This document shows positions 32,716 through 41,958 of a stretch of DNA of 64,000 nt, in pieces; position 1 is the stretch's first letter; each line of letters starts with the position of its first letter. A program made the position numbers and the translations under genes. This stretch comes from Thermobacillus xylanilyticus. GTDB lineage: Bacteria > Bacillota > Bacilli > Paenibacillales > Paenibacillaceae. The notes under the pieces are model-generated. The model had not been told where the DNA came from. It did no database searches and was given only the letters and a program-made list of their open reading frames with translations. The stretch covers positions 42,804 through 106,803 of the forward strand of contig NZ_CAJRAY010000005.1 in assembly GCF_907165215.1 (NCBI RefSeq). Reading direction: 5' to 3'.

Positions 32716-34470
32716 GTGAACCTGTTCAAGTCTCAGCGAATCGACCGCTTGTTGTTCGGGACGGTGGCGACGATTTCGATCGCCGTGCTGGCGGTGGTCG
32801 TGTATGTCGGCTATACGCTGTCGGCGAAGAAATTGGCGGAAAACGCGACCCGCTATCAGCAAACGGTGCTGAATCAAATCAACCGGCAGCTGATGCAGCA
32901 AATCGACTATATCGAGCAGCTGTCCCTGACGGCGGTCCGCCATATCGAAAGTTCGGAAAATGTGCAGGTGCGTGTGTCGGAGTACGAGCGGTTCACGTTC
33001 TTCCAGTCGCTCGGCACCTATCTGGCGCAGCTGACCTACAGTTCTCCGGCCATCGATTCCATTGAATATTATCTGGTGGAAGGCAAGGCGTACCCGATCG
33101 ACAACCCGTTTGCCGTCCGCTTCTTCGACGCGGAAGCGATCACGCGGGCGCCGTGGTCCGACGAGCTGCAAAGCGCGGATGCGGCGTGGATCGCGCCGCA
33201 CCGCATCGGGACGCCCCGCGGCGATGTGGAAGTGGTCAGTTTCGCCCGCAAAGCCGTCTCCAAAAGCGGCAACCCCCTCGGCTGGCTGCTCATTCACGTG
33301 AAGCCCGCGCATCTGGAATCGATCATGCTGGGAGGCGAATCGAACGGGGAAGGATCCGGACGCGTGCTGCTGGACGGCCGCGGGAATCAGATGGTCGGCG
33401 TCGGCAATCGTCTGTCCGCCGACCATATCGTTTTGATCCTGCAACATATGGACGGAACGGGCGGTGGCAAGCGCATCAGGCTGTCTTCCGACGGCAAGCG
33501 GGACGACCAGTTCGTCGTCTGGGTCCAGATGCTGAACACGGGATGGGTGCTGCTGGAAGTGACGCCCTGGTCGGAGATTGTCGCCGGCAGCGTGCAGGTG
33601 GCGCGGCTGCTCACCCTCATCAGCGTGGCGGGATCGGCCCTGCTCCTGCTGTTCACCCTCGTGTTCTCCAAATTTTACACCCGGCCGATCAGTCTGCTGC
33701 TGAACGCGATGGGCAGTTTCTCGATCGGCATGCGGCAGTACGATTTGCCGAATGATTACCGCAACGAATTCGGCGTCCTGTTCGCCGGCTTCCGCAAGCT
33801 GACGGACCGGATCACCGAACTGTACGGGTCGCTGAAGGAAGAATACCGGCGGAAGAAAGAAGCGGAAATCAGCGCCTTGCAGGCCAACATCAATCCGCAT
33901 TTTCTGTACAATACGCTCAATCAGCTCAACTGGATGGCGATCGACGCCGGCCAGGAGAAGATCAGCCACGCGCTGGAACTGCTCGGCCGCATGCTGCGGC
34001 TGGGGCTGTCCAACGGCGAGCGGTTCATCCCGCTGAAGGATGAAATGGAATATTTGCAATGTTACCTGGACATTCAGCGCATTCGTCTGGGAGACGGGCT
34101 GGACTACAATCTGGACGCAGGTCCGGATGCCGAACCCTTGTATGTCCCCAAACTGACGCTGCAGCCGTTCGTCGAAAACAGCATCATTCACGGTTTTCAC
34201 GACAGGGACAGCGGGTTGATCCGCGTCGAAGCGAGAAGAGAAGGCGAACGGCTCGTGATCCGGATCGTCGACGACGGCGTCGGCGTGACGCCCGACTGGC
34301 GCCGCATGCGCGGCAGCAAAAAGGGCGGTTACGGCATTCGCAACGTGGAGGAACGGCTTTACGTCTATTTCGGACAGCGCGCCTCCGTAACGGTTCAACC
34401 GCTGGAAGCCGGGGGAACCGAGGTCATCATCGCGATGCCCGCCCTCGCGGAAATTCCGGAGAATTTATGA
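32716..34470 (+). CDS. Membrane sensor histidine kinase, YesM/LytS type (module A)
   Basis: The 584-residue kinase has an N-terminal membrane helix (about 13-35), an extracellular sensor region of about 250 residues, a second helix (about 300-320), a HAMP-like linker and a His_kinase domain with NINPHFLYNTLNQLNW (phospho-acceptor His395). A HATPase domain follows, with QPFVENSIIHGF as N-box and VDDGVGV as G-box. It should sense a sugar or the loaded binding protein and phosphorylate the response regulator encoded next. The GTG start lies 6 bp after the permease stop. Confidence 0.92.
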   Translation: MNLFKSQRIDRLLFGTVATISIAVLAVVVYVGYTLSAKKLAENATRYQQTVLNQINRQLMQQIDYIEQLSLTAVRHIESSENVQVRVSEYERFTFFQSLGTYLAQLTYSSPAIDSIEYYLVEGKAYPIDNPFAVRFFDAEAITRAPWSDELQSADAAWIAPHRIGTPRGDVEVVSFARKAVSKSGNPLGWLLIHVKPAHLESIMLGGESNGEGSGRVLLDGRGNQMVGVGNRLSADHIVLILQHMDGTGGGKRIRLSSDGKRDDQFVVWVQMLNTGWVLLEVTPWSEIVAGSVQVARLLTLISVAGSALLLLFTLVFSKFYTRPISLLLNAMGSFSIGMRQYDLPNDYRNEFGVLFAGFRKLTDRITELYGSLKEEYRRKKEAEISALQANINPHFLYNTLNQLNWMAIDAGQEKISHALELLGRMLRLGLSNGERFIPLKDEMEYLQCYLDIQRIRLGDGLDYNLDAGPDAEPLYVPKLTLQPFVENSIIHGFHDRDSGLIRVEARREGERLVIRIVDDGVGVTPDWRRMRGSKKGGYGIRNVEERLYVYFGQRASVTVQPLEAGGTEVIIAMPALAEIPENL

Positions 34471-34500
34471 ACAGCTTGACGCATCAAGGGGGAACGGGGC

Positions 34501-36138
34501 GTGTACGGAGTGGTGGTCATTGACGACGACCGGCAAGTGTTGCGGAGCATGGAAAAATCGATCCCGTGGACGGAAATGGGCACCGTGTGCCTGGGGGTGG
34601 CCGGTGACGGCAGGGAAGGGCTCCGGCTGATCGGGGAACTTTCGCCGGACATCGTGATTACCGATATTTACATGCCCGTCATGGACGGTCTGGAAATGAT
34701 CCGGGAGCTGCGCAGGCAGGGGTACCCGGGCAAAATCGTCATCCTGAGCGGCTATTCCGAATTCGAGTACGCGCGGCAGGCGCTGAAACTGCAGGTGGAC
34801 GATTATTTATCCAAACCCGCGTCGTTGACGACGATCCGCGAAGTCATCGGGCAAGCCGTGCGGCAGCTGCAGGAAGAACGGCGGGAGAAGGAAACGCTGG
34901 AGCAGCTCGAGCAGAAAATTTCGCATTACGAGACGTTCCTGGAGCAGGAATGGCTGAAAAATGTTATGACCGGCGCCCGCTCCGTTTGCCTTTCGCACGG
35001 CGGGGAAGACGAAGCGCTGTTTTTGCGGAAGCATCCGCGTCTGGAAACCGACGCGCATCTGGTGCTCGGGGTGGAAATCGCCGCCTCGTCGCGCATATCG
35101 GAAGCGGCGCCGGCCGACCGGCAACTGTTCCGCTTCGCCATCCGCAACGTGCTGGGCGAGCTCCTGCAAACGTTCTGGGGCGCCTTCGAAATGGTGGATC
35201 TGCATGCCCATCATGTGGCCGTTCTGCTGCACGCCGATCACCGCCGTCCGCAGGAAGCCGCCGTGGATGATGCGATTCGTCTGGGCAAACGGCTCATTCG
35301 CACGGTGTACGAAGTGCTCAGGATCCGTCTGCGCATCGGCGTCGGCACCCTGCAGCACGACTGGCGCCGCATCTCGCTGTCCACGGAAGAAGCGTTCCTG
35401 GCCCTGGCCAACGAAGGAAACGCGGCATACGGGGACGTGGAACTCTATATATACAGAAAGCCCGAGGATGGAATTCCGGATTTGTCCATCCAGAAATTGA
35501 AACCGATCCGCTTCTATCACGAACTGGCCGAAGCGATCCGGCTTTTCCAGGAACAGCGGGCGGCCGACGTCATCGGGCGATTCATCCGCACGCTGGAGGA
35601 CATCGGCGAGACGAAGCCGGCTTCCCTGCGCATGCACGGCCGGGAATGTCTGACAATCATCCGCTTCACGCTGTTCGATACGGGCAAAAACATGGAGCAC
35701 CGGTTATCCACCTCCGGGCTGGAGAAGCGTCTGGAGACGGTGGACACGCCCGAAGCCCTGGAGCGGTGGCTGATGGACGTCGTCGAACAGGTGTGCCGGG
35801 AGGAAACGGGTCAGGAGAACCTGCGGCACAAGCAGGCGGTGGAATACGTCCTTCAATATATCCAGGAACATTACGCCGAGGACCTGACCTTGTCGGAGCT
35901 GGCGGGCAAAGTGTATTTGTCGCGCAATTATTTGAGCCAGCTGTTCCGGGAATACGTCGGCGAATCGTTCAACCAATACGTGACGAAGGTACGGATGGAG
36001 AAGGCGAAACGTCTGCTGGCGGAAGGCAAATATTTGATCTACGAAGTGGCCGATATGGTGGGCTACAAGAACATCCCGTATTTCAGCACGCTGTTCAAGA
36101 AAACGACCGGTCTCAACCCGAGCGATTTCATGAAATAA
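34501..36138 (+). CDS. AraC-type response regulator, YesN-like (module A)
   Basis: The 545-residue protein has a CheY-like receiver (residues 1-120; Asp55 in IVITDIYMP is the phosphorylation site), a long middle region and a C-terminal AraC double helix-turn-helix (about 440-545, with DLTLSELAGKVYLSRNYLSQ and YLIYEVADMVGYKNIPYFS). It should activate the transporter genes of its module. A GTG start with AGGGGG upstream is used; the gene begins 30 bp after the kinase stop. Confidence 0.93.
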   Translation: MYGVVVIDDDRQVLRSMEKSIPWTEMGTVCLGVAGDGREGLRLIGELSPDIVITDIYMPVMDGLEMIRELRRQGYPGKIVILSGYSEFEYARQALKLQVDDYLSKPASLTTIREVIGQAVRQLQEERREKETLEQLEQKISHYETFLEQEWLKNVMTGARSVCLSHGGEDEALFLRKHPRLETDAHLVLGVEIAASSRISEAAPADRQLFRFAIRNVLGELLQTFWGAFEMVDLHAHHVAVLLHADHRRPQEAAVDDAIRLGKRLIRTVYEVLRIRLRIGVGTLQHDWRRISLSTEEAFLALANEGNAAYGDVELYIYRKPEDGIPDLSIQKLKPIRFYHELAEAIRLFQEQRAADVIGRFIRTLEDIGETKPASLRMHGRECLTIIRFTLFDTGKNMEHRLSTSGLEKRLETVDTPEALERWLMDVVEQVCREETGQENLRHKQAVEYVLQYIQEHYAEDLTLSELAGKVYLSRNYLSQLFREYVGESFNQYVTKVRMEKAKRLLAEGKYLIYEVADMVGYKNIPYFSTLFKKTTGLNPSDFMK

Positions 36139-36146
36139 CCGGAAGG

Positions 36147-36188
36147 CCGAGGCGAATAACGGAATTTATTCCGGGTTTCGCCTTCTTT
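36147..36188 (+). terminator. Terminator after response regulator (module A)
   Basis: GGCGAA (36151-36156) and CGGAAT pair with ATTCCG and TTCGCC (36177-36182) to form an interrupted stem, followed by TTCTTT. The next gene has its own promoter. Confidence 0.65.
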
Positions 36189-36196
36189 GTCGATAA

Positions 36197-36226
36197 TTGA
36201 AAATTATTGTGCATTCTTCGTATATC
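36197..36226 (+). promoter_or_regulatory. Promoter of the module A binding-protein gene
   Basis: TTGAAA (36197-36202) and TATATC (36221-36226) are 18 bp apart, in an AT-rich stretch 78 bp before the ATG. Confidence 0.5.
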
Positions 36227-36303
36227 GATGGCGCATCGGTCATGATACAGTTGAAAGCGCAAACAAAAAACATTCCGGCGACAGAGAAGAAAGGGGATTG
36301 CGC

Positions 36304-37623
36304 ATGCGTTTGTTCAAGAAAACCGGCATCATCTTGCTGGCGGCTGCGTTGACGCTCACCCTGGCGGCCTGCGGCGGCGGGCAGAAGAGCGGCAACACGG
36401 CGAACTCCGGCGGAACCCAAAGCGAAGGCGGAGGCCAGAGCGCATCATCGAACGAACCGATCAAATTGCGCATCATGTGGTGGGGAGCCCAGGAACGGCA
36501 CGACGCCACACTGAAAGCGCTGGAGAAGTATTCCGAACTTAACCCCCACATCACGTTCGAGCCCGAATATTCGGGATGGGACGGTTATTGGGACAAACTG
36601 TCCACGCAAGTGGCGGCGAAGAACGCGCCCGATATCATCCAGATGGACCCCGCCTATTTCGCGGATTATGTGCAGCGGAACCTGCTCGCTGATTTGTCGG
36701 AGGGCATCGACACGTCCAATATGGACGAAGCGCTGGTGAACTCCGGGATGTCCGACGGCAAGCTGTACGCGGTTGCGCTCGGCAACAACGCCATCGGACT
36801 GGGATACAACAAGCAGGTGCTTGAGAAACTGGGCATGCCGCTGCCGAAGGACGGTTGGACCTGGGAAGAATTTTTCCAATACCTCCGCGACGCGAAAGCG
36901 AAAGCGGGCGATCAATATATCAGCGCCGATCTAACGGCACGGCTCGATATTTACGGCATCTTCCAAATGAGCCGCGGTCTGGGCTATTACGTCACACAGG
37001 ACGGCAAGTTCAACATGGACAAGGACACGTGGCTCGAATGGGCGAATACGTTCGCCGAATTGCGGAAGGAAGGCGTCGTCCCGCCGGGCGATATCAACGT
37101 CACCGACAAGGAACTGGATCCGGCGCTGGACCTCCTGGTCAACGGAAACGTGCTGTTCCGCAACTACCACGCGGCGCAAGCCGGTGCGCTGGACAGCATG
37201 AACCCCGGCGTCTACGGCATGGTGACGATGCCGCGCGGCCAGGAGGGCGCCGGCTGGCTGAAGCCGTCCATGTACTGGAGCGTTTCGGCCGATTCGCCTT
37301 ACATTGAAGAAGCGAAGAAGTTTATCGACTGGTTCATCAACGACAAAGAGGCGGGCGAAATTCTCGGCACGACCCGGGGCGTTCCGGTCTCCAAGCCCGT
37401 GCTGGAGCATCTGTCCCCGAATTTCACGGAAGCCGACAAGATGGGCATCCAGCTCATCGAAAGCACCGCCCCGATCGCGCAGCCGTTCCAGCCCGACCCG
37501 AAAGGATGGCAAATCTTCCGCGAGAAAGATTATTCGACGCTTGCCGAGAAAATCATATTCGGCGAAGTGACGCCCGAAAAGGCATGGGAAGAGCTGGTGG
37601 CGATCGCGAAAGATTACGAATAA
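36304..37623 (+). CDS. Extracellular solute-binding lipoprotein (module A)
   Basis: The 439-residue protein has a lipoprotein signal (MRLFKKTGIILLAAALTL) with lipobox LAAC, a short Gly/Ser/Gln linker and a type-1 carbohydrate-binding fold (IKLRIMWWGAQERHD near the start, VTPEKAWEELVAIAKDYE at the end). It should capture sugar for the module A permeases. AAAGGGG lies 9-10 nt before the ATG. It has a separate promoter and its own terminator, which allows a higher level than the permeases. Confidence 0.93.
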   Translation: MRLFKKTGIILLAAALTLTLAACGGGQKSGNTANSGGTQSEGGGQSASSNEPIKLRIMWWGAQERHDATLKALEKYSELNPHITFEPEYSGWDGYWDKLSTQVAAKNAPDIIQMDPAYFADYVQRNLLADLSEGIDTSNMDEALVNSGMSDGKLYAVALGNNAIGLGYNKQVLEKLGMPLPKDGWTWEEFFQYLRDAKAKAGDQYISADLTARLDIYGIFQMSRGLGYYVTQDGKFNMDKDTWLEWANTFAELRKEGVVPPGDINVTDKELDPALDLLVNGNVLFRNYHAAQAGALDSMNPGVYGMVTMPRGQEGAGWLKPSMYWSVSADSPYIEEAKKFIDWFINDKEAGEILGTTRGVPVSKPVLEHLSPNFTEADKMGIQLIESTAPIAQPFQPDPKGWQIFREKDYSTLAEKIIFGEVTPEKAWEELVAIAKDYE

Positions 37624-37661
37624 CGGACGCATCGGACGGGGCTCGTCCGGGAGCGTATCGG

Positions 37662-37695
37662 GCCGCAAGGCGCAGGCAACGCCTTGCGGCTTTTT
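37662..37695 (+). terminator. Terminator of the module A binding-protein gene
   Basis: GCCGCAAGGCG (37662-37672) pairs perfectly with CGCCTTGCGGC (37680-37690), followed by five T. Confidence 0.92.
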
Positions 37696-37718
37696 CCTTG
37701 CGGCGGCAACCTTGCCGA

Positions 37719-37740
37719 GGCTCGTCAAACCCGTCCGCAT
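37719..37740 (+). repeat. Dispersed repeat copy A (partial)
   Basis: The 22-bp core GGCTCGTCAAACCCGTCCGC continues to AT at 37740. It matches the first half of copies at 38186, 45273 and 46514. The second half is missing. Confidence 0.7.
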
Positions 37741-37745
37741 CCATT

Positions 37746-38425
37746 GCCTCTTGTGGGTATCAACAAACAGGAATTGAGCAACATCAATCGTCATTGCAAG
37801 TGATTAAAACTGAAAGAATATGAGGTCGCCGTCCCCATTAATTGGACAATTGGGAAACTTCCCAGGTCTCACTTAGTTTTTAATAAAAATGGGGTTGAGG
37901 TAGGCAGACTAAAAATTTTAGCGATCATGAGAATAAATCTTTGACACAAAAGCGACTTTCTCAAACAAATACCCTAAAAGAACAAAAATCTATAAAATTA
38001 AAGATGTATCAGCGGATGATAAAATTGCGTTTGGTGCCATACGCTGAGGGAATGGGTCCATCAATACCGGGACGGAAACCCGCCTGAAGGTTCCCTTTTT
38101 CCATGCCGGTCAATGCAAACGCGTACTTTCAGCGCTAGTCTCCGGCGAGATCTCTTTTAGGCTCTTCGCCTCCAGCCCCTCTAAAGCTTGTCAAACCCGT
38201 CCGCATAATCGGTCAATTGGCAACCCGGAATGATCGAAAGGCATCTTCCGGAACCTTTGCGGGCGGGCATTCTCTCTTCTTCCCGTTTTCAAAATATTGC
38301 CTTGAGTTCCGTCCCGCCGAGCTTCAGTAAACGTTAGTAACCTGAATCTGCGTTCAAGTTCAGCGCTTCTTCGACATTGCCAAGGGAAATTTCCCGATCC
38401 ATGGAAGACGATGGCGAAGGATCGC
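37746..38425. other. AT-rich intergenic debris between modules A and B
   Basis: About 680 bp without a convincing gene. The part from about 37790 to 38050 is far more AT-rich than the surrounding genome. One rightward frame stays open for about 36 codons (ending KIKDVSADDKIAFGAIR) and may be the tail of a lost gene, which I cannot name. Dispersed repeat copy B lies inside. The promoter for the module B kinase should lie at the right edge, where TATAAT occurs at 38426-38431. Confidence 0.5.
38186..38223 (+). repeat. Dispersed repeat copy B
   Basis: This 38-bp copy reads GCTTGTCAAACCCGTCCGCA, then TAATCGGTCAATTGGCAA. It is almost identical to copy C at 45273-45310. Both lie in the same orientation on either side of module B. 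Confidence 0.85.
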
Positions 38426-38429
38426 TATA

Positions 38430-40268
38430 ATGGTTGATATCATGAATAAAAAGTTGATGGTGAACCGCATCATGGTATCGTTCTGGCGCAGACCGAAAAG
38501 ACTGTCGCTGATGATCCCGCTGGTCTATTTTCTGGTGATCGTCCTTACCGTTTCATGCAGCTCCGTCATCCTACACCGGATCGTCTGGCATTCGGCACAA
38601 ACCAAAATTAATGAAGCCGCCTTGCAGACCGTCTCTTCCATCGAGACAAACGTCCGTCTGCTGGTGGACAACGTAAACAACTTCTCCAAAATGATCCTGT
38701 TGGATGTCAATCTGCAACGTTTGTTGCGGCTGGGCGATTTGTATGCCGACATCAATACGCAGTCGAGAGTCGGACGGGATTTGCACAACCTGATCCAGAC
38801 GTTTCCGAACATCGATTCCGTCTTTGTATTTGACCGGTCCGGCAACTGGTTTTCCGTCGGTTCGCTGCACACGTTTTTTGCAAAAGCCCGGGTGGAAGAT
38901 GCGGCGTGGTATGACGAAGCCGTCAAGCGGGAGGGAAAATTCCTGTTGCGATTGAACGACGGCGGGACGTTTGCGGACGACCGGGGTGAGAATTTTGTAT
39001 CGTTCATTCGCCTGATCCGGGACATTGATGATACGTCCCCCCTCGGCATCCTGGTCATCAATATTCCTCAGAGCGCTTTTGCGGAGGCTTATTCCATGCT
39101 GGGCGGCCCTGGCGGCAGGCTGTTTGCCATCCTCGATGAACGGCATCGGCCGATTACGGCCGGTGCGGCGGAAGAAAGCCATGCCGGCGTGCTGGAGTAT
39201 CTGACGGCCTATTTTGCGGACACGGTGGCTCCCGTTTCCGGCATGGAAGCTTCGGGGTTCTTTTCCATGGCATACGGCGGCGGCGAATATACCGTGTCCT
39301 GGAAAGTGAACGAGGAGACCGGCTGGACGTTTCTGAGCGTGACCCCGAACCAGCCGCTGAATGCAGAACAGTCGACGCTTGTCCTGTTCGCATTGGTCCT
39401 TCTGGTCGTCAACGGCATTGTGTTTTACGTCAGTTCCATCATCATTTCCAGAAACGTGCTCAATCCGATCAATCAGTTGCTGACGGCCATGGACAGCACG
39501 GGTAACGAAACGTTCGTCAAAATGGATACGGTTCCGAACAACCAGGAATTCGGGCGGTTATTCGCCGGATACAACCGGATGATCGACCAAATCCGGCAAT
39601 TGCTGAAACGGATCATCGACGAGCAGAACATGATCCGCAAAGCCGAACTCAACATGCTGCAGGCCCAGATCAAACCGCATTTCCTGTACAACACCCTGGA
39701 TTCCATCTCTTCCCTGGCCATGTCCGGCTTGAACGATCAGGTCTGCGACATGTTGGAAGCGCTGGGCAACTACTACCGGCTGAGCGTCAGCAAAGGGCGG
39801 GAAGTCATCACCGTCGGCGAAGAAATCGAGATGGTGCGAAACTACCTGCGCATTCAAAAAGTCCGCTACCGCGATCTGTTCGAAGCGGAATATGACATTG
39901 ATGAGGATTGCCTGCAAGTGCCAATCTTGAAGCTGGTGCTCCAACCGCTGGCGGAAAATGCATTGTATCACGGCATCCGAAACATGGGCGGCAAAGGGAC
40001 GATCAAAATCAGTGCACGCCGCGGGGACGGCTGGCTGCGGTTGGCCGTCAGCGATGACGGCGTCGGCATGCCGCCGGAGAAAGTCCGGCAGGTGCTGGAA
40101 AGCAGCGGAAACGGCGAAGCGGGCGGCTTCGGCTTGAAAGGAACAATGGAAAGACTGCGTATCCATTACAACGGAACTAACGAATTCCGCATCGACAGCG
40201 AACCGGGAAAAGGGACGACCGTCACCATTTTGATCCCGACAGGAGAAGAAGGCGCATGGAAACATTGA
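38430..40268 (+). CDS. Membrane sensor histidine kinase, YesM type (module B)
   Basis: The 612-residue kinase has an N-terminal membrane helix (about 26-46), an extracellular sensor of about 260 residues, a second helix (about 310-330), a HAMP-like segment, then QIKPHFLYNTLDS (His417, counted from 38430) and a HATPase domain (QPLAENALYHG, VSDDGVGMPPEK, GFGLKGTMERL). The start is uncertain: the ATG at 38430 is part of the TATAATG sequence and no good ribosome site precedes it or the ATGs at 38442, 38457 and 38472. It overlaps the response regulator gene by 13 bp, so the two are coupled. Confidence 0.9.
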   Translation: MVDIMNKKLMVNRIMVSFWRRPKRLSLMIPLVYFLVIVLTVSCSSVILHRIVWHSAQTKINEAALQTVSSIETNVRLLVDNVNNFSKMILLDVNLQRLLRLGDLYADINTQSRVGRDLHNLIQTFPNIDSVFVFDRSGNWFSVGSLHTFFAKARVEDAAWYDEAVKREGKFLLRLNDGGTFADDRGENFVSFIRLIRDIDDTSPLGILVINIPQSAFAEAYSMLGGPGGRLFAILDERHRPITAGAAEESHAGVLEYLTAYFADTVAPVSGMEASGFFSMAYGGGEYTVSWKVNEETGWTFLSVTPNQPLNAEQSTLVLFALVLLVVNGIVFYVSSIIISRNVLNPINQLLTAMDSTGNETFVKMDTVPNNQEFGRLFAGYNRMIDQIRQLLKRIIDEQNMIRKAELNMLQAQIKPHFLYNTLDSISSLAMSGLNDQVCDMLEALGNYYRLSVSKGREVITVGEEIEMVRNYLRIQKVRYRDLFEAEYDIDEDCLQVPILKLVLQPLAENALYHGIRNMGGKGTIKISARRGDGWLRLAVSDDGVGMPPEKVRQVLESSGNGEAGGFGLKGTMERLRIHYNGTNEFRIDSEPGKGTTVTILIPTGEEGAWKH

Positions 40269-41860
40269 AAGTGCTGATCGTGGACGACGAGTATCTGATC
40301 CGGAATCTGATCCGCATGAGCGTTGAATGGGAAAAGCACGGTTTTGCCATTGCGGGTGAAGCGGCAAGCGCACTGGAAGCGCTTGATCTGGTGGAAGAAT
40401 TGCAGCCGGATGTCATCTTTACGGATATCTGCATGCCGCACATGGACGGGATCACCTTCAGCAGCAGGGTGCTCGAATCCCATCCTGAAGTGAAGATCGT
40501 TATTGTGACGGGCTATGACGAATTTGAATATGCGCAAAAAAGCATCAAGATCGGCGTTTCCGATTTTATCCTGAAACCGATCCGCGCCGCGGAACTGACG
40601 GGCGTGGCGGACAGGCTGAAACGGCAGATCGCGGAAGAGCGTTTCCGTGACGAACAACTGGAAACGCTCAAAAAGGAATTGGAACGGAACCTGCCCGTGC
40701 TGCGGGAAAATTTCGTTGCCCGCTGGCTGGAAGGCCACATCGCCGGCGAAGAGCTGGAAGACAAGTGGCGATATTACAACATGCCGGAAGCGATCCGGGA
40801 CGGAAACGTGCAGGTCGCCGTCATGGAAGTGCTGCCTGCGGCGGACAGAACGGAAGAGCAGCTGCTGCTGCTGGAAATGAAGTGCAGAAACCGGACGGAG
40901 GCGTTCTTTCGCAACGATGAGCGCATGATGATCCTGTCCGACGCCAAAAACCGCATCGTCATGCTGGCCATGAATCGGGATGGCCATTTGCCGCACGTTT
41001 GCGAAAGGCTGAAAAACGTTTTGGCCAAAACGTTCGATTGCGAGGTCAACATCGGCGTCGGACGGAAGCACGAACAACCGGACCGCGTTCCCGAATCCTA
41101 CCGGGAAGCGTGCCGCGCCCTTCGCTATAAAGTGCTGGTCGGCAAAAATCAGGTGATTTGCCATGACGACGTGATGGCGAACGGGGAGCAGCCCCATCAT
41201 CCCAATCCGGATTTGCTCCAGCAATTGAAATTTTTCATCAGCGTCGGTTCGGCGGATCGTGCAGCGGAGCTTCTGCGGCACATCTTTGCCGTGCCGTTTT
41301 CCGACGAATACCAGGTTCGGCTGGCGGCCATGGAGGTCCTCACCCAAAGCATGCATGCCGCCATTGAGCAGCAGATTGACGGTGAACTCGTATTCAGGCA
41401 GGACACGCTGACGGCGATCCTGACCGCCGACAATTTGCCTGAAATCCAACGGCAGATGGAGGCGTATGTGCGTTTCCTGGCCGACCGGATCGATGACAGC
41501 TTGCAGGGGAAGAAAGAAGACTTGATCAGCCGCGTGAAGGCGTACCTTGAAGAAAACATCGGGAATCCGGATCTCGGGCTGCAGTCCGTGTCTGAAACGT
41601 TTTATGTCAGTCCGGGACATCTCGGCCGGCTGATTAAGCAGGAAACCGGCATGTCCTTTGTGGCGTATCTGACGAACCTGCGAATCCGGAAGGCGGCCGC
41701 CCTGCTCCGCGAGACCGATCTGCGGAGCTATCAGATCGGCGAGCGGGTCGGCATCCCCGATCCCCACTATTTCAGTCATGTGTTCAAAAAGATGACCGGC
41801 ATGTCCGTCAGCGAATACCGGGAGCAGATTGCCCAAGAATGGAAAAAAGCGGATGTTTGA
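40256..41860 (+). CDS. AraC-type response regulator, YesN-like (module B)
   Basis: The 534-residue protein has a receiver domain (Asp57 in VIFTDICMPHMDG), a coiled linker after residue 120, a middle region and a C-terminal AraC DNA-binding domain (about 420-530, NPDLGLQSVSETFYVSPGHL and LRSYQIGERVGIPDPHYFS). It should be phosphorylated by the upstream kinase. Likely targets are the direct repeats at 41864-41891, right after its own stop and before the binding-protein gene. Confidence 0.93.
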   Translation: METLKVLIVDDEYLIRNLIRMSVEWEKHGFAIAGEAASALEALDLVEELQPDVIFTDICMPHMDGITFSSRVLESHPEVKIVIVTGYDEFEYAQKSIKIGVSDFILKPIRAAELTGVADRLKRQIAEERFRDEQLETLKKELERNLPVLRENFVARWLEGHIAGEELEDKWRYYNMPEAIRDGNVQVAVMEVLPAADRTEEQLLLLEMKCRNRTEAFFRNDERMMILSDAKNRIVMLAMNRDGHLPHVCERLKNVLAKTFDCEVNIGVGRKHEQPDRVPESYREACRALRYKVLVGKNQVICHDDVMANGEQPHHPNPDLLQQLKFFISVGSADRAAELLRHIFAVPFSDEYQVRLAAMEVLTQSMHAAIEQQIDGELVFRQDTLTAILTADNLPEIQRQMEAYVRFLADRIDDSLQGKKEDLISRVKAYLEENIGNPDLGLQSVSETFYVSPGHLGRLIKQETGMSFVAYLTNLRIRKAAALLRETDLRSYQIGERVGIPDPHYFSHVFKKMTGMSVSEYREQIAQEWKKADV

Positions 41861-41863
41861 ATT

Positions 41864-41918
41864 TTGCAACATCATGCCGGAATCTTGCATCGTCTTTCAA
41901 CCGGGGCGATTCTATAAT
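41864..41918 (+). promoter_or_regulatory. Module B promoter with 21-bp-spaced direct repeats
   Basis: TTGCAACATC (41864-41873) and TTGCATCGTC (41885-41894) are direct repeats exactly 21 bp apart, two helical turns, as expected for an AraC-type dimer. The second ends near the place of a -35 box for the TATAAT at 41913-41918. No good independent -35 is present, which fits an activated promoter. Confidence 0.65.
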
Positions 41919-41958
41919 GAAAACGAATTCTTGAACTGACAAAGGGGAGGAAGCATTT

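Noticed and set aside
37790-38080. Named insertion-sequence remnant in the AT-rich gap
   Set aside because: No transposase motif, terminal repeat pair or target duplication could be identified.
38426-38431. TATAAT as a firm promoter of the module B kinase
   Set aside because: It has no matching -35 and overlaps the first possible ATG, so it was used only as a caution about the start.
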